Assembly (NCBI RefSeq): GCF_003012795.1
Contig: NZ_PXYH01000011.1
Span: 62,001 to 126,000, forward strand
Direction of reading: 5' to 3'
Source of the DNA: Zobellella taiwanensis
GTDB taxonomy: Bacteria > Pseudomonadota > Gammaproteobacteria > Enterobacterales > Aeromonadaceae
DNA length: 64,000 nt
In this document: in pieces, positions 1 through 10,572 of the stretch
Layout of the letters: every line of letters starts with the position of its first letter
Position numbering within the stretch: position 1 is the stretch's first letter
The notes under the pieces: model-generated
What the model was told of the DNA's origin: nothing
Database searches by the model: none
Seen by the model: only the letters and a program-made list of their open reading frames with translations
Translations under genes and position numbers: made by a program

Positions 1-158
1 AACATATTGCGGCCCAGCATTTCCCCGGCCGGATAGCCGAAAATGCGTTCGCCGGCGGCGCTGATATATAAAAAGTGTCCCCCCGTGTCCACGATGCAGA
101 TGGCATCGAGCAACAGGTCGCTCACAACATCAAGGGTAAGCTCGGGCAACCGGGTCAT
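1..158 (-). CDS. PAS-domain protein, N-terminal fragment (runs off left edge)
   Basis: The reverse strand from the ATG at 156-158 reads 52 residues to the window edge without a stop. The stretch ICIVDTGGHFLYISAAGERI followed by FGYPAGEMLGRN is the start of a typical PAS sensory fold, in which the protein asks what the surroundings look like before an output domain. The output domain (kinase, GGDEF/EAL or other) lies outside the window, so the function cannot be named. The gene starts 27 bases downstream of the cupin gene's stop, so the two could be co-transcribed. Confidence 0.75.
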   Translation of the reverse strand, partial: MTRLPELTLDVVSDLLLDAICIVDTGGHFLYISAAGERIFGYPAGEMLGRNM

Positions 159-185
159 GGCTGGGTCTCGCTGGTGCCGGGCCGC

Positions 186-548
186 TCAGGGCTGGTAGAT
201 GACGTAAATCTTTTCGCAGGACTCCACCGTTTCCCATTCGCCGCTGAAACCGGCGGGAATAATGAAGTCGTCGCCCGCCGCCAGCGCCAGCCGGCCGCCC
301 TGGTGGTCGTGCAGTATCACCCGGCCCTTGAGCAGCTTGCAGTATTCATGCTCGGTGTAGTTAACGCGCCAGCGGCCGGGCTCGCTGCCCCAGGTGCCCA
401 CGTGAAAGCGGTCGTCGGGGCTGCTGTAGTGGTTGGCCAGGGTCTGCACCGGATGGCCGGCGATCAGGGTTTGGGGATTGGGAGGCAGGGTTTCTGCCGG
501 CACCGGGTGGCGGCCCATGACGATCACATCCTTCAGGGTCTGGCTCAT
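186..548 (-). CDS. Small cupin-fold protein (cupin_3/DUF861-like)
   Basis: This 120-residue protein is one cupin barrel. The first motif region is around GTWGSEPGRWRVNYTEHEYC (residues 51-70) with a conserved E-x-E pair, and the second is around GDDFIIPAGFSGEWETVE near the C-terminus. This arrangement resembles the cupin_3 family, related to ureidoglycine aminohydrolase domains. Many such proteins are of unknown function and bind a small ligand or metal. No pathway neighbour reveals the substrate: downstream is a PAS protein and upstream the iron-uptake locus. Function is unassigned beyond the fold. Confidence 0.8.
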   Translation of the reverse strand: MSQTLKDVIVMGRHPVPAETLPPNPQTLIAGHPVQTLANHYSSPDDRFHVGTWGSEPGRWRVNYTEHEYCKLLKGRVILHDHQGGRLALAAGDDFIIPAGFSGEWETVESCEKIYVIYQP

Positions 549-688
549 AGCGCGTCCTTGTCGAGGGCATAGCGTGTTTCAGCAACATAAACGACCGGCG
601 GCATAAAGGAAAGGTTGCTGTCGAGGATAGATTCGTGCGGCGCTGTTGTGCGGGGAGATCCGGCGGCCTGGCCGCCGCCGGAAGGCGA

Positions 689-1543
689 TCAGAGGGCGGC
701 CACGGCTTCCTCCGCCTGCAGGCGCACGCTTTGCAGGCCGGCGCCCGACAAATACCAGAGCGCCGGGGTCAGGTAGCCCAGGCGGATATCCTGGCCGCCG
801 GCCTGGTCCAGGGCCTGGCGCAGGGTGGCCGGGTCCAGCGGCGTGTTGCCGATGGCGGCGCTGCGGTCCACCACCAGCAGGGCGGCGGGCTGCATCCGGG
901 CCATCTGTTCCGGGGTCAGCGGGGTAAAGCTGCGGGTGCCGTTGGTCACGGTTTCCACCCCCTCGGGCAGGGCCGGGGCATCCAGCTGCAGCAACTGGGT
1001 CACCACGGGCTCCTGGCGCAGGGAGAAACGGCCGTCGTTATGGGTGACCACCAGTACTTTGGGGTGGCCGTCCACGCTGTCCCTCAGTTCGGCCAGCCGC
1101 TGCGCCAGCCCGGCCAGGGCGGCGTCGGCCTGGTCGGCGGCACCCAGGTCACCGGCCAGGGTGCGCACCTTGGCACTCAGGGCGGACCAGTAGTCGTCCC
1201 CCTGCAGGGTAACGTCGCGCACCGGGGCAATGGCGGCCAGTTGTTCCTTTATGTCGCCCTGGCGGCCGGTGATCAGGATCAGGGAAGGGCCAGCCGCGCG
1301 CAGGGCGTCGAGATCGGCCGAGCGCAGGCCGCCGGCGTCGGTGTAGTCGGCGCCGGCATAGGCGCTCAGGTAGGCGGGCATAGCCTGCTTGGGCACGGCC
1401 ACCACCTGCCCGCCCAGTCCGAGGGCATCCAGGGTGTCCAGGCTGCCGTGGTCAAAGCTGGCGATGCGGGCCGGCCCGGCGGCCAGCGCCAGTTGGCTGG
1501 CCAGCACCAGGCCGGCGGCGGACAAGGCTTTTACCAGTGTCAT
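689..1543 (-). CDS. Periplasmic iron-siderophore binding protein, FatB/VctP-like (orphan)
   Basis: A 284-residue protein with a signal peptide (MTLVKALSAAGLVLASQLALA). The start at 1543 is preceded by AAGGAG. The mature part has the two-lobed class III binding-protein pattern (IASFDHGSLDTLDALGL near the N-terminus; LTPALWYLSGAGLQSVRLQ at the C-terminus), closest by eye to catechol/carboxylate-siderophore binders of the FatB/VctP type. It has no permease of its own and is transcribed away from the fec-like operon starting at 1853, whose first gene encodes a different binding protein. It may supply a second ligand to that importer. A Fur-like site sits at 1574-1592, 31 bases upstream of the start. 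Confidence 0.82.
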   Translation of the reverse strand: MTLVKALSAAGLVLASQLALAAGPARIASFDHGSLDTLDALGLGGQVVAVPKQAMPAYLSAYAGADYTDAGGLRSADLDALRAAGPSLILITGRQGDIKEQLAAIAPVRDVTLQGDDYWSALSAKVRTLAGDLGAADQADAALAGLAQRLAELRDSVDGHPKVLVVTHNDGRFSLRQEPVVTQLLQLDAPALPEGVETVTNGTRSFTPLTPEQMARMQPAALLVVDRSAAIGNTPLDPATLRQALDQAGGQDIRLGYLTPALWYLSGAGLQSVRLQAEEAVAAL

Positions 1544-1573
1544 CGAAATCTCCTTTGCTCGTTGTTTGTTATC

Positions 1574-1592
1574 AATAACCATTCTCATTATT
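1574..1592 (-). promoter_or_regulatory. Fur box for the orphan siderophore-binding protein gene
   Basis: On the reverse strand the 19 bases read AATAATGAGAATGGTTATT, matching 14 of 19 positions of the classical Fur consensus GATAATGATAATCATTATC. It lies just upstream of the iron-binding-protein start at 1543, where a repressor would block transcription when iron is plentiful. The match is visible; binding is inferred. Confidence 0.7.
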
Positions 1593-1603
1593 CCATGGTT
1601 GCC

Positions 1604-1670
1604 GCCCGCCGGCCGCTTCCGTATTTGGTACGCTGCGTTGCAAAAACTGCAACGGAGGCGGCCGGCGGGC
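1604..1670. repeat. Long inverted repeat between the divergent iron genes
   Basis: Arms of 19 bases at 1604-1622 and 1652-1670 pair with one mismatch. The 29-base loop itself contains a perfect 7-base hairpin (CGTTGCA-AAAAC-TGCAACG, 1636-1654). The element sits between the two Fur boxes. It could be an extragenic repeat or a transcriptional insulator; it has no T-run of a standard terminator. Confidence 0.6.
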
Positions 1671-1737
1671 CGAGGCGGGGCCGCTGTTCCGAATAATGGA
1701 ACAGGGTGTTCCGCATTGCGGCCTCCTTGAAATAAAC

Positions 1738-1756
1738 GCAAACCATTATCATTAGC
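1738..1756 (+). promoter_or_regulatory. Fur box for the iron ABC transporter operon
   Basis: The 19 bases match the Fur consensus at 14 of 19 positions when read on the reverse strand, with an uninterrupted TAATGATAAT core. The site is about 100 bases upstream of the first gene of the fec-like operon, as expected for iron-repressed uptake genes. Confidence 0.72.
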
Positions 1757-1852
1757 AGCCTTGTGAGCCGGGCGCGTCCTGGCTGACGCTTCCGGTCCGT
1801 CCGCGCCGCCGGCGCCCTCGTTGGAGATCACCCTATGTCAGGAGTTTTTGTT

Positions 1853-2794
1853 ATGCCTGCTGTCCGTTACCTGAAAACCGCGGCCCTGGTGCTGGGCGCC
1901 CTGCTGGCCGCGCAACCGGCGCTGGCCGATGTGCGCACCCTGGAAACCCGGTTTGGCGAGGTGCAGGTCGAGGGCGACATCACGCGGGTCGTCACCCTGT
2001 ACGAAGGCGCCCTCGACCTGAGCTACGCCGTGGGCGTCTCTCCCCTGGGCGCGGTGATCACCCGGGGCGGCAACGGCGTGGCCAGCTATCTGCAGGACCA
2101 GGCCCGGGACGTGGCCATTGTGGGCGGCCCGCGCGAAACCAATCTTGAGGCGGTGATCGCCCTGCAGCCGGATCTGATCCTGGCCTCTTCCTCGCTGCCG
2201 GAAGATCAGTACCGCCTGCTGTCGGCGGTGGCGCCGACCGTGGTGCCCGATGTGGACATGTTCCAGCCCGATGCCTGGAAGGAGGAAGCCCGGTTGTTTG
2301 CCCGCGCCCTGGACCGGGAAGACCGGCTGGAGCAGGAGCTGGCGGAGCTGGACCGGCGCATCGCCGGGCTCGGGGCGCGCTTTGCGCAGGCGGTGCCCCC
2401 GGAGCAGCGCAAGACGGCGCTGGTGCGCTGGATGCCCCAGGGGCCGTTGATGATGTCGGCCGGGCTGTTTACCCCCGGCCTGCTCAAGGCGGTAGGTTTT
2501 GCCGTGCAGGACGCCGGCATCGTTGAGCCGGGCCGGCCCCACAGTTCGCCCCTGAGCCAGGAGAAGCTGTCGCTGGCCGACGGCGACTGGCTGTTCCTCG
2601 CCACCCTCAACGACGACGGCCGCCAGGCCCTGGCCGCGGCCGAAAGCTCGCCCGCCTTCTCCCGCCTGGCGGTGGTGCGCAACAACAGGGTGATCCCGGT
2701 GGATGGCCAGGTCTGGACCAGCGCCACCGGCCCGCTGGCGGCCCACGCCATCCTCGATGACCTGGAACGCGAAATCGCCCGCCTGGAGCCCTGA
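1853..2794 (+). CDS. Periplasmic iron(III)-siderophore binding protein (FecB/FepB-like)
   Basis: A 313-residue class III solute-binding protein with signal peptide MPAVRYLKTAALVLGALLAA ending at ALA-DV. The start at 1853 was chosen because AGGAG lies eight bases ahead and the signal peptide begins cleanly; an in-frame ATG at 1835 would add six residues. VTLYEGALDLSYAVGVSPLGAV and LQPDLILASSSLPEDQY are the usual N-lobe features, and WTSATGPLAAHAILDDLER is the usual C-terminal helix of FecB-like binders. Its stop overlaps the next start (TGATG), so it is the first gene of a four-gene uptake operon. Confidence 0.88.
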   Translation: MPAVRYLKTAALVLGALLAAQPALADVRTLETRFGEVQVEGDITRVVTLYEGALDLSYAVGVSPLGAVITRGGNGVASYLQDQARDVAIVGGPRETNLEAVIALQPDLILASSSLPEDQYRLLSAVAPTVVPDVDMFQPDAWKEEARLFARALDREDRLEQELAELDRRIAGLGARFAQAVPPEQRKTALVRWMPQGPLMMSAGLFTPGLLKAVGFAVQDAGIVEPGRPHSSPLSQEKLSLADGDWLFLATLNDDGRQALAAAESSPAFSRLAVVRNNRVIPVDGQVWTSATGPLAAHAILDDLEREIARLEP

Positions 2795-3798
2795 TGAGCC
2801 TGTCCGCCCGGCGTTCCCTGCCGCTGTTGATGCTGGCCTGCGGCCTCTTGCTGGCCCTGGTGTGCCTGGCCAGCCTGTTGTGGGGCGCCGGCGACGTGGG
2901 GCCGGCCCAGGCGCTGGCGGTGCTGGCCGGGGGCGGCACCGACGAGGCCCGTTTTGTGGTGGGCGAGCTGCGCGGCGCGCGCACCCTGGTCGGCCTGGTG
3001 GTGGGCATGGCCCTGGGCTGCGCCGGCGCCCTGATGCAGACCCTGGCGCGCAATCCCCTGGCCGAGCCCGGCCTGCTCGGGGTCAGCGCCGGCAGCAGCT
3101 TTGCGGTGACCCTGGCGCTGCTGTCCGGCGCCAGCGCCGCCACCCTGGCGGTGCACGTGGCCCAGGCCGGCGCCCTCGGTGGCTGCCTGCTGGTGCTGAG
3201 CGCCGCCCGGCTGCAGGGCGTGGGCAATGATCCCATCCGCCTGGTGCTGGCCGGCGCTACCCTGTCGGGCCTGTTGCTGGCGCTGACCTCCCTGTTGCTG
3301 ATGTTCGACCAGCGCACCGCCGACGAAATCCGCTTCTGGATCACCGGCAGCGTGGCCGGGCGCGATCTCGATTATCTGCTGCGGATACTGCCTTCCCTGT
3401 TGCTGGCGCTGGTGCTCACCCTGCTGATCGTGCGGCCGCTGGCGGCCCTCGCCCTCGGCGAACGGGTGGCCCGGGGGCTGGGCCACAAGCCCGGCCGGAT
3501 CCGCCTGCTGGCGGTCATTGTGGTGGCGCTGCTGGTGGGTTCCGCCACCGCCGTGGCGGGCCCCATCGTGTTTGTGGGGCTGGTGGTGCCTTTTATCGCC
3601 CGCGCCCTGGCCGGCCCCGATATCCGCCGCACCCTGTGGCTGTGCCTGCCCCTGGGGCCCACCATTGTGATTGGCGCCGACACCCTGTCGCGGCTGATTG
3701 CGGCTCCCACCGAGCTGCCCCTGGGTGTACTCACCGCCCTGATCGGCGCTCCCGTGCTGCTGGCGGTGGTGCGTGGCCGGCGTCTGACGACCTTGTGA
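2794..3798 (+). CDS. Iron-siderophore ABC transporter permease 1 (FecCD family)
   Basis: A 334-residue integral inner-membrane protein rich in hydrophobic segments. It has the FecCD signatures GCAGALMQTLARNPLAEPGLLGVSAGSSFA (around residues 73-100) and GPIVFVGLVVPFIAR (around 250-265), the latter near the ATPase-coupling loop. It forms the membrane channel together with the next gene product. Start overlaps the stop of the binding-protein gene. Confidence 0.9.
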   Translation: MSLSARRSLPLLMLACGLLLALVCLASLLWGAGDVGPAQALAVLAGGGTDEARFVVGELRGARTLVGLVVGMALGCAGALMQTLARNPLAEPGLLGVSAGSSFAVTLALLSGASAATLAVHVAQAGALGGCLLVLSAARLQGVGNDPIRLVLAGATLSGLLLALTSLLLMFDQRTADEIRFWITGSVAGRDLDYLLRILPSLLLALVLTLLIVRPLAALALGERVARGLGHKPGRIRLLAVIVVALLVGSATAVAGPIVFVGLVVPFIARALAGPDIRRTLWLCLPLGPTIVIGADTLSRLIAAPTELPLGVLTALIGAPVLLAVVRGRRLTTL

Positions 3799-3806
3799 GC
3801 AATGTG

Positions 3807-4871
3807 ATGAACCCTGTTTCCCCGTCTCCCGCCCTGCACCTGCCCCACCACTGGCGGCTGCGCTGGCGGGGTGTCAGCCTGCTGCTGCCCCGGCGCGCAC
3901 TGGTGGTCAACCTGCTGCTGACGCTGGCGCTGCTGGCGGTGGCCATACTGGCCCTGGGCCTGGGCAGCGTCAGCCTGGGCCCGGCCGAGGTGTGGCGCGC
4001 CCTCTGGGGCGAGGGGCCGGCCATGCACCAGTTGGTGGTGCATCAACTGCGCCTGCACCGGGTGCTGGCGGGCATGGCCACCGGCGCCGCCTTCGCCCTG
4101 TCCGGCTGCCTGATGCAGACCCTGGCCCGCAACCGCCTGGCCACGCCCGGCATCATCGGCATCGACAACGCCGCCACCGCCTTTGCGGTGGCCTCCGTGG
4201 TGGGGGTGGGGCTGTCCCTGGCGCCCTCGGCCATGGCCCTGGCCGGCGCCGTGACCGCTACCGTGCTGGTGTTCGGCCTGGCCGGCGGCAGCGGCACCCG
4301 GGGCTATCGCTTTATTATCGTCGGCCTGGGGGTGGGCGCCATTGCCGGCGCCCTGACCCAGCTGATGCTGAGCCGGGTGCCGATAGATCAGGCCAACGCC
4401 GCCTTTCCCTGGACGGTGGGCAGCCTCAACGCCCGTTCGCCCCAGGCGACGGCGTTGCTGGGCCTGGGGCTGGCGCTGGGCCTGGGCTGGGCGCTGCGGC
4501 TGGTGCGCGCATTGCAGTTGCTGCAGTTTGCCGACCCCGTCGCCATTGGCCTGGGCGCCCGCCTGCGCCGGGTGCGGGCCCTGTGCCTGCTGCTGTCGGT
4601 CAGCCTTACCGGGCTGGCGGTGGCGGTGGCCGGCCCGGTCGGGCTGGTGGCACTGCTGGGGCCGGAAATCGCGCGGATGCTGTGCCGCCACCGGGGGGTG
4701 CCCGTGCTGGCCTCGGCCCTGGCCGGCGCCCTGCTGATGCTGCTGGCGGACCTGGCCGGCCGGCGGCTGCTGGCGCCGATGGAAATCCCGGTAGGCATAG
4801 TGACCGCCGTGGTCGGCAGTCCCTATCTGCTGTGGATGTTGTTGAACCCTTCTTTCCGGAGCCGGTCATGA
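3807..4871 (+). CDS. Iron-siderophore ABC transporter permease 2 (FecCD family)
   Basis: A 354-residue FecCD-type permease with about nine or ten membrane segments. The signature SGCLMQTLARNRLATPGIIG and the later VAVAGPVGLVALLGPEIAR loop parallel those of permease 1, so the two form a heterodimer. The ATG at 3807 follows the previous stop by eight bases. An ORF extends upstream inside permease 1, but its extra N-terminus is a shadow. The stop overlaps the ATPase start (ATGA). Confidence 0.9.
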   Translation: MNPVSPSPALHLPHHWRLRWRGVSLLLPRRALVVNLLLTLALLAVAILALGLGSVSLGPAEVWRALWGEGPAMHQLVVHQLRLHRVLAGMATGAAFALSGCLMQTLARNRLATPGIIGIDNAATAFAVASVVGVGLSLAPSAMALAGAVTATVLVFGLAGGSGTRGYRFIIVGLGVGAIAGALTQLMLSRVPIDQANAAFPWTVGSLNARSPQATALLGLGLALGLGWALRLVRALQLLQFADPVAIGLGARLRRVRALCLLLSVSLTGLAVAVAGPVGLVALLGPEIARMLCRHRGVPVLASALAGALLMLLADLAGRRLLAPMEIPVGIVTAVVGSPYLLWMLLNPSFRSRS

Positions 4872-5704
4872 ATGCTGCTGTCCCTCTCAACTCCCTGGCC
4901 GCCGTTACCCCGGGCGTCGGCCTGGAGGCCCGCCGGCTGGTGCTGGGCCACGATCGCCAGATCATCGTCGATGGCCTGGATCTGAGCCTGGCCAACGGCC
5001 AGGTTACCGCCATCGTCGGCCCCAACGGCTGTGGCAAGTCGACCCTGCTCAATGCCCTGGCGCGGGTGCTCCGGCCCAGGGGCGGGCAGATCCTGCTCGA
5101 CGGTGCCGACATCCACCGCCGGCCCAGCCGGGAGATCGCCCGCCGGCTGGCCCTGCTGCCCCAGGATACCGCCGCCCCCGAGGGGATGACGGTGCTCGAC
5201 CTGGTGCGTTTTGGCCGCCAGCCCCACCAGGGCTGGCTGAGCCAGTGGTCCGCCGAGGACGAGGCCATTGTGGCCGAGGCGCTGGACGCGGCGGATCTGG
5301 TCGGCATGGAGCACCGGGTGCTGGATCAGTTGTCCGGCGGCCAGCGGCAGCGGGCCTGGATTGCCATGGCCATGGCCCAGGCCACGCCGCTGTTGCTGCT
5401 GGACGAGCCGACCTCGGCGCTGGATCTGGGCCACCAGATCGAGATTTTCGAACTGATCCGAACCCTGGCCGGGCGCGGCAAGACCATTGCCATGGTGGTG
5501 CACGATCTGATGAGCGCCTGCCGCTATGCCGACCAGCTGGTGGCCATGCGCGACGGCCGGGTCATTGCCAGCGGTGCGCCGCGGCAAATCCTCACCCCCG
5601 AGCTGGTGTACCGGCTGTATGACGTGCATTGCGACATCATCCCCGATCCGGTCAACGGCAACCCCATGCTGAGCAATGTGCGCCGGGTCCGGCGTACGGC
5701 CTGA
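4868..5704 (+). CDS. Iron-siderophore ABC transporter ATPase (FecE/FepC-like)
   Basis: A 278-residue ABC ATPase with Walker A GPNGCGKST (about residue 57), signature [17 protein letters not shown], Walker B LLLLDEPTSALD and the H-loop histidine in MVVHD. It energises the two permeases before it. The first 20 or so residues are a non-conserved extension, but the ATGA overlap with permease 2 supports this start. It is the last gene of the operon; a strong terminator follows. Confidence 0.92.
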   Translation: MNAAVPLNSLAAVTPGVGLEARRLVLGHDRQIIVDGLDLSLANGQVTAIVGPNGCGKSTLLNALARVLRPRGGQILLDGADIHRRPSREIARRLALLPQDTAAPEGMTVLDLVRFGRQPHQGWLSQWSAEDEAIVAEALDAADLVGMEHRVLDQLSGGQRQRAWIAMAMAQATPLLLLDEPTSALDLGHQIEIFELIRTLAGRGKTIAMVVHDLMSACRYADQLVAMRDGRVIASGAPRQILTPELVYRLYDVHCDIIPDPVNGNPMLSNVRRVRRTA

Positions 5705-5722
5705 ACCCGGCGCGCGGCCATG

Positions 5723-5757
5723 AAAAAGCCCCGGCACCTTGCGGTGCCGGGGCTTTT
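5723..5757. terminator. Bidirectional intrinsic terminator
   Basis: AAAGCCCCGGCACC and GGTGCCGGGGCTTT form a perfect 14-base stem with a four-base loop, with A-run before and T-run after. It separates the convergent iron-uptake operon and icd. Confidence 0.92.
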
Positions 5758-5770
5758 TTCGCTCGCGGGC

Positions 5771-8002
<2,232 letters not shown>

Positions 8003-8195
8003 TATTCGCTATTTCCCTGCTTGTTGGGTGGGGGATCAACGGCTGGGCATGGCATCCACTTGTGGTGGCCGCCGTCGCTGGCCAGCGCCGCTGGATTGCA
8101 TTTCCGGCGGGCATTGTATGACGTTCGCGCACAAGACTTAAGGGGGTAGCACGAATTCTGTCGACTGGCTCGCCTAATTGGTGTGAATTTAATCA

Positions 8196-8453
8196 CTATA
8201 AAAACATTTTTATGCACACTGGCTCGGCGGCGATGCCCACATGGCGGCCTTGCCGGTCGATGGACTCGAAGGGCCACCAGTCCGGGTCGACGCACAGGCT
8301 GACCTCGGGGTGGGCGGCGATATAGGCCTGTTCGGAGGGGCTCAGGGCCACCCTGTCTTCCGCCCGGGGAGCGAAGGCGAGGGCGGCCAGCACCAGGCCG
8401 GCAAGGCGGGTCGGACGGAGGCTCCTCCGGCCGTGAAGAGGTAAGGCGGCCAT
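8196..8453 (-). pseudogene. Remnant of a BvgS-like periplasmic-sensor protein
   Basis: From an ATG at 8453 with a good ribosome site (GAGGAG), the reading frame gives a signal-like N-terminus and then LSPSEQAYIAAHPEVSLCVD followed by PDWWPFESIDRQGRHVGIAA. That is the opening of the SBP_bac_3 sensor domain found in BvgS-type kinases and related receptors. Homology ends at about base 8222, and six junk residues later a stop occurs at 8196. The rest of the gene is absent and the sequence becomes AT-rich. A deletion or replacement has left only the 5' end of a large gene. Confidence 0.7.
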
Positions 8454-8516
8454 GGCGCTCCTCGACAAGGACAATGGGCTCCATCATTACCCGTTATGCC
8501 GGGCGGGGCAATCCTC

Positions 8517-9449
8517 TCAGGGCAGCTCGGGGGCGGGCAATGGCTCCCCGTCGTCGCCCTCCACCTTGCCGAAGCGCTCGGCGCCCGCGTTCCAGTCGGC
8601 CAGGGCTTGGGCGATGTCGTCCCTGCTGTGGCCGACGAAGTTCCACCAGATGTAGATGTCCTCGTCCAGCGGCTCGCCGCCCACCAGCAGCACCCGGGCG
8701 CCGGGGGCCAGGGTCAGGGTGAGCTGTTCCCGGCGCAGGCCCAGGTAGGCCAGCTCGTTCTCCGCAACGTTTGCTGCGCCAAGCGCCAGCCGGCCTTCCA
8801 GCACGAACAGGCCGTATTCGAACTCCGGGCGCAGGGGGAGGCTCAGCGTTGCCCCCCGGGGGCTGTGCAGATCCATGCCCAGCAGGGGCGAGAAGCTGAG
8901 GGTGGGGGCCTTGTGGCTCAGGTAGTCGCCTATTAGCAGGGTGAAGTCGACGCCGCCCTGGGACCAGGCGGGCAGCCTGGGGTAGTGGTCGAAACGGGGC
9001 GGGGTGTCCTTGTCGGCCTCGGGCAGGGCAATCCACAGCTGGGCGGCGTGCAGCCGGCCCTGGCCGGGCACCGATTCCTCGGTGTGGGCGATGCCGTGGC
9101 CGGCGGTCATCAGGTTGACCTGGCCGGGGCGGATCAGCTGCCGGTGGCCCAGGCTGTCCCGGTGCAGCACCTCGCCTGCCAGCATCCAGGTAAAGGTCTG
9201 CAGGCCGATGTGCGGATGGGACCCCACCCGCATGCCGGGCTCGCCCGGGGCGAAGTCGGCGGGGCCGGCGTGATCGAGAAAACACCAGGCGCCGATCAGC
9301 CGCCGCTCACGCACCGGCAGCACCCGGGCCACGGGAATGCCGCCCACCTCGGCGAGGCGCGGTGCTATGCGCTGTATCTGGCGCTCGCCCTCCACCCGCG
9401 GGCAGTCGCGGGAAGAGCCGAAGCTCGCCGACCATCGGGTATTGCTCAT
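8517..9449 (-). CDS. Pirin-family protein (bicupin)
   Basis: A 310-residue two-cupin protein. The N-terminal cupin carries the metal-binding residues in SHPHIGLQTFTWMLAGEVLHRDSLG and in MTAGHGIAHTEES, as in quercetinase-like pirins (YhhW/YhaK type). The start at 9449 is preceded by GGAGG; an upstream in-frame extension lacks family similarity. Pirins are iron-binding and either oxidise flavonoids or act as redox-linked regulators; which applies here cannot be told. A second pirin is at 48304-49149. Confidence 0.87.
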   Translation of the reverse strand: MSNTRWSASFGSSRDCPRVEGERQIQRIAPRLAEVGGIPVARVLPVRERRLIGAWCFLDHAGPADFAPGEPGMRVGSHPHIGLQTFTWMLAGEVLHRDSLGHRQLIRPGQVNLMTAGHGIAHTEESVPGQGRLHAAQLWIALPEADKDTPPRFDHYPRLPAWSQGGVDFTLLIGDYLSHKAPTLSFSPLLGMDLHSPRGATLSLPLRPEFEYGLFVLEGRLALGAANVAENELAYLGLRREQLTLTLAPGARVLLVGGEPLDEDIYIWWNFVGHSRDDIAQALADWNAGAERFGKVEGDDGEPLPAPELP

Positions 9450-9560
9450 GGAACCTCCGGAAAAGGGCTGGACAGGGTGCCTTGTCACCGCTCCGCTAAG
9501 GTTAGCGCCTTATCGGGCCCATGACCGGGCCCATGACCGATTATGGCCGTGTCGCCGGGG

Positions 9561-10466
9561 CTAATACCCGTCGCCCCACTCCCGGATCCCGCCAACCAGC
9601 GCCAGCAGCCGCGTTCGTACCGCCCGGGCCGCCACGCTCAGGGGCTTGTGGCGGGCATGGGCCAGGAAGATACGGCGTTCTATTTCCGGCTCGGTGATCG
9701 GCAGCGAGGGCAGGGGCCGGGGCGCGTCGGCCACCCGCCGGGACAGCACCGAGTAGCCGGCGCCGGCCTCGACCAGGGCCTTGATCTGATCCAGGGCGTC
9801 CATTTCCAGCACCACCCGCAGCGGGCGGTGCAGCAGCAGGGCGGCGCTCTCCAGCTCTTCCCGCAGGCGGTGGGGGCGGCCCGGCAGGATCAGCGGCAGT
9901 GCCAGCAGCTCGGCCAGGGTCAGGCGGTCGCGCCCGGCAAAGCGCTCGTCGCCGGGCGGCAGCACCAGCCGCAGCCGCTCCCGGGCGACCTCCTCGGCGG
10001 CCAGGCCAGGATGCCCCTCGCAGTCGAACAGCAGGCCGAGGTCCAGCTTGTCGTCCTGCAGCCATTCCCGCATGTGGCCCGAGAGCCCTTCGGTCAGCCG
10101 CAGCTGTACCTCGGGCAACTGCTGGCGCACCTGCAGCGCCAGGGGCACGCTGAGCAGGGGCCCAAGGGAGGTGGGAATGCCGACCACCACGGGCCCGGAG
10201 GGGCAGGCCTCGATGCCGCGCACCTCGTCGCGCAGCCCGGCGGCCTCGGCCAGCAGCGCCTTGGCCCTTTGCACCAGGTGCCGGCCGCTGTCGGTGGGGC
10301 TGATGCCCCGGGCCGAGCGGACCAGCAGGGCGCAGCCGAACTCCTCCTCCAGCTCCCGCACATGCCGGCTCAGGGCCGGCTGGGCCACGTACAGCAGCTC
10401 CGCCGCCCGGGAGAAGGATCCCGACTCCACTATGGTCACGAAATAACGCAGTTGCCTCAAATCCAT
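9561..10466 (-). CDS. LysR-family regulator, probably of the glutaryl-CoA dehydrogenase operon
   Basis: A 301-residue LysR regulator. The N-terminal winged helix is [20 protein letters not shown] with [20 protein letters not shown]; the rest is the effector-binding domain ([18 protein letters not shown]). It is divergent from and 106 bases away from the acyl-CoA dehydrogenase operon. This is the usual layout for a LysR activator of its neighbours, like GcdR-type regulators of glutarate degradation. The effector is not deducible from sequence. The start at 10466 was chosen because the HTH begins there; a longer ORF runs back across the intergenic region. Confidence 0.88.
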   Translation of the reverse strand: MDLRQLRYFVTIVESGSFSRAAELLYVAQPALSRHVRELEEEFGCALLVRSARGISPTDSGRHLVQRAKALLAEAAGLRDEVRGIEACPSGPVVVGIPTSLGPLLSVPLALQVRQQLPEVQLRLTEGLSGHMREWLQDDKLDLGLLFDCEGHPGLAAEEVARERLRLVLPPGDERFAGRDRLTLAELLALPLILPGRPHRLREELESAALLLHRPLRVVLEMDALDQIKALVEAGAGYSVLSRRVADAPRPLPSLPITEPEIERRIFLAHARHKPLSVAARAVRTRLLALVGGIREWGDGY

Positions 10467-10492
10467 GGCGACCCAGATCAAATTGTTAACTC

Positions 10493-10503
10493 TCGTATAC
10501 CGA
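10493..10503. promoter_or_regulatory. Possible LysR-type operator in the divergent promoter region
   Basis: TCGTATACCGA is a short imperfect dyad centred in the 106-base gap between the LysR gene and the glutaryl-CoA dehydrogenase gene, within an otherwise AT-rich stretch. Position fits an activator site serving both promoters, but the motif is short. Confidence 0.3.
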
Positions 10504-10572
10504 TTATATCTTTTTCGTCTGGCGATAAATGCGACAAGCTGGGCAGAACAGGGACAGACAAGGAGAACGGCA

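Noticed and set aside
75-2746. Long open frames opposite the cupin and iron-uptake genes
   Set aside because: They are low-complexity Gly/Ala/Arg/Gln shadows caused by high GC content and lack ribosome sites and domain patterns; the opposite-strand genes have clear motifs.
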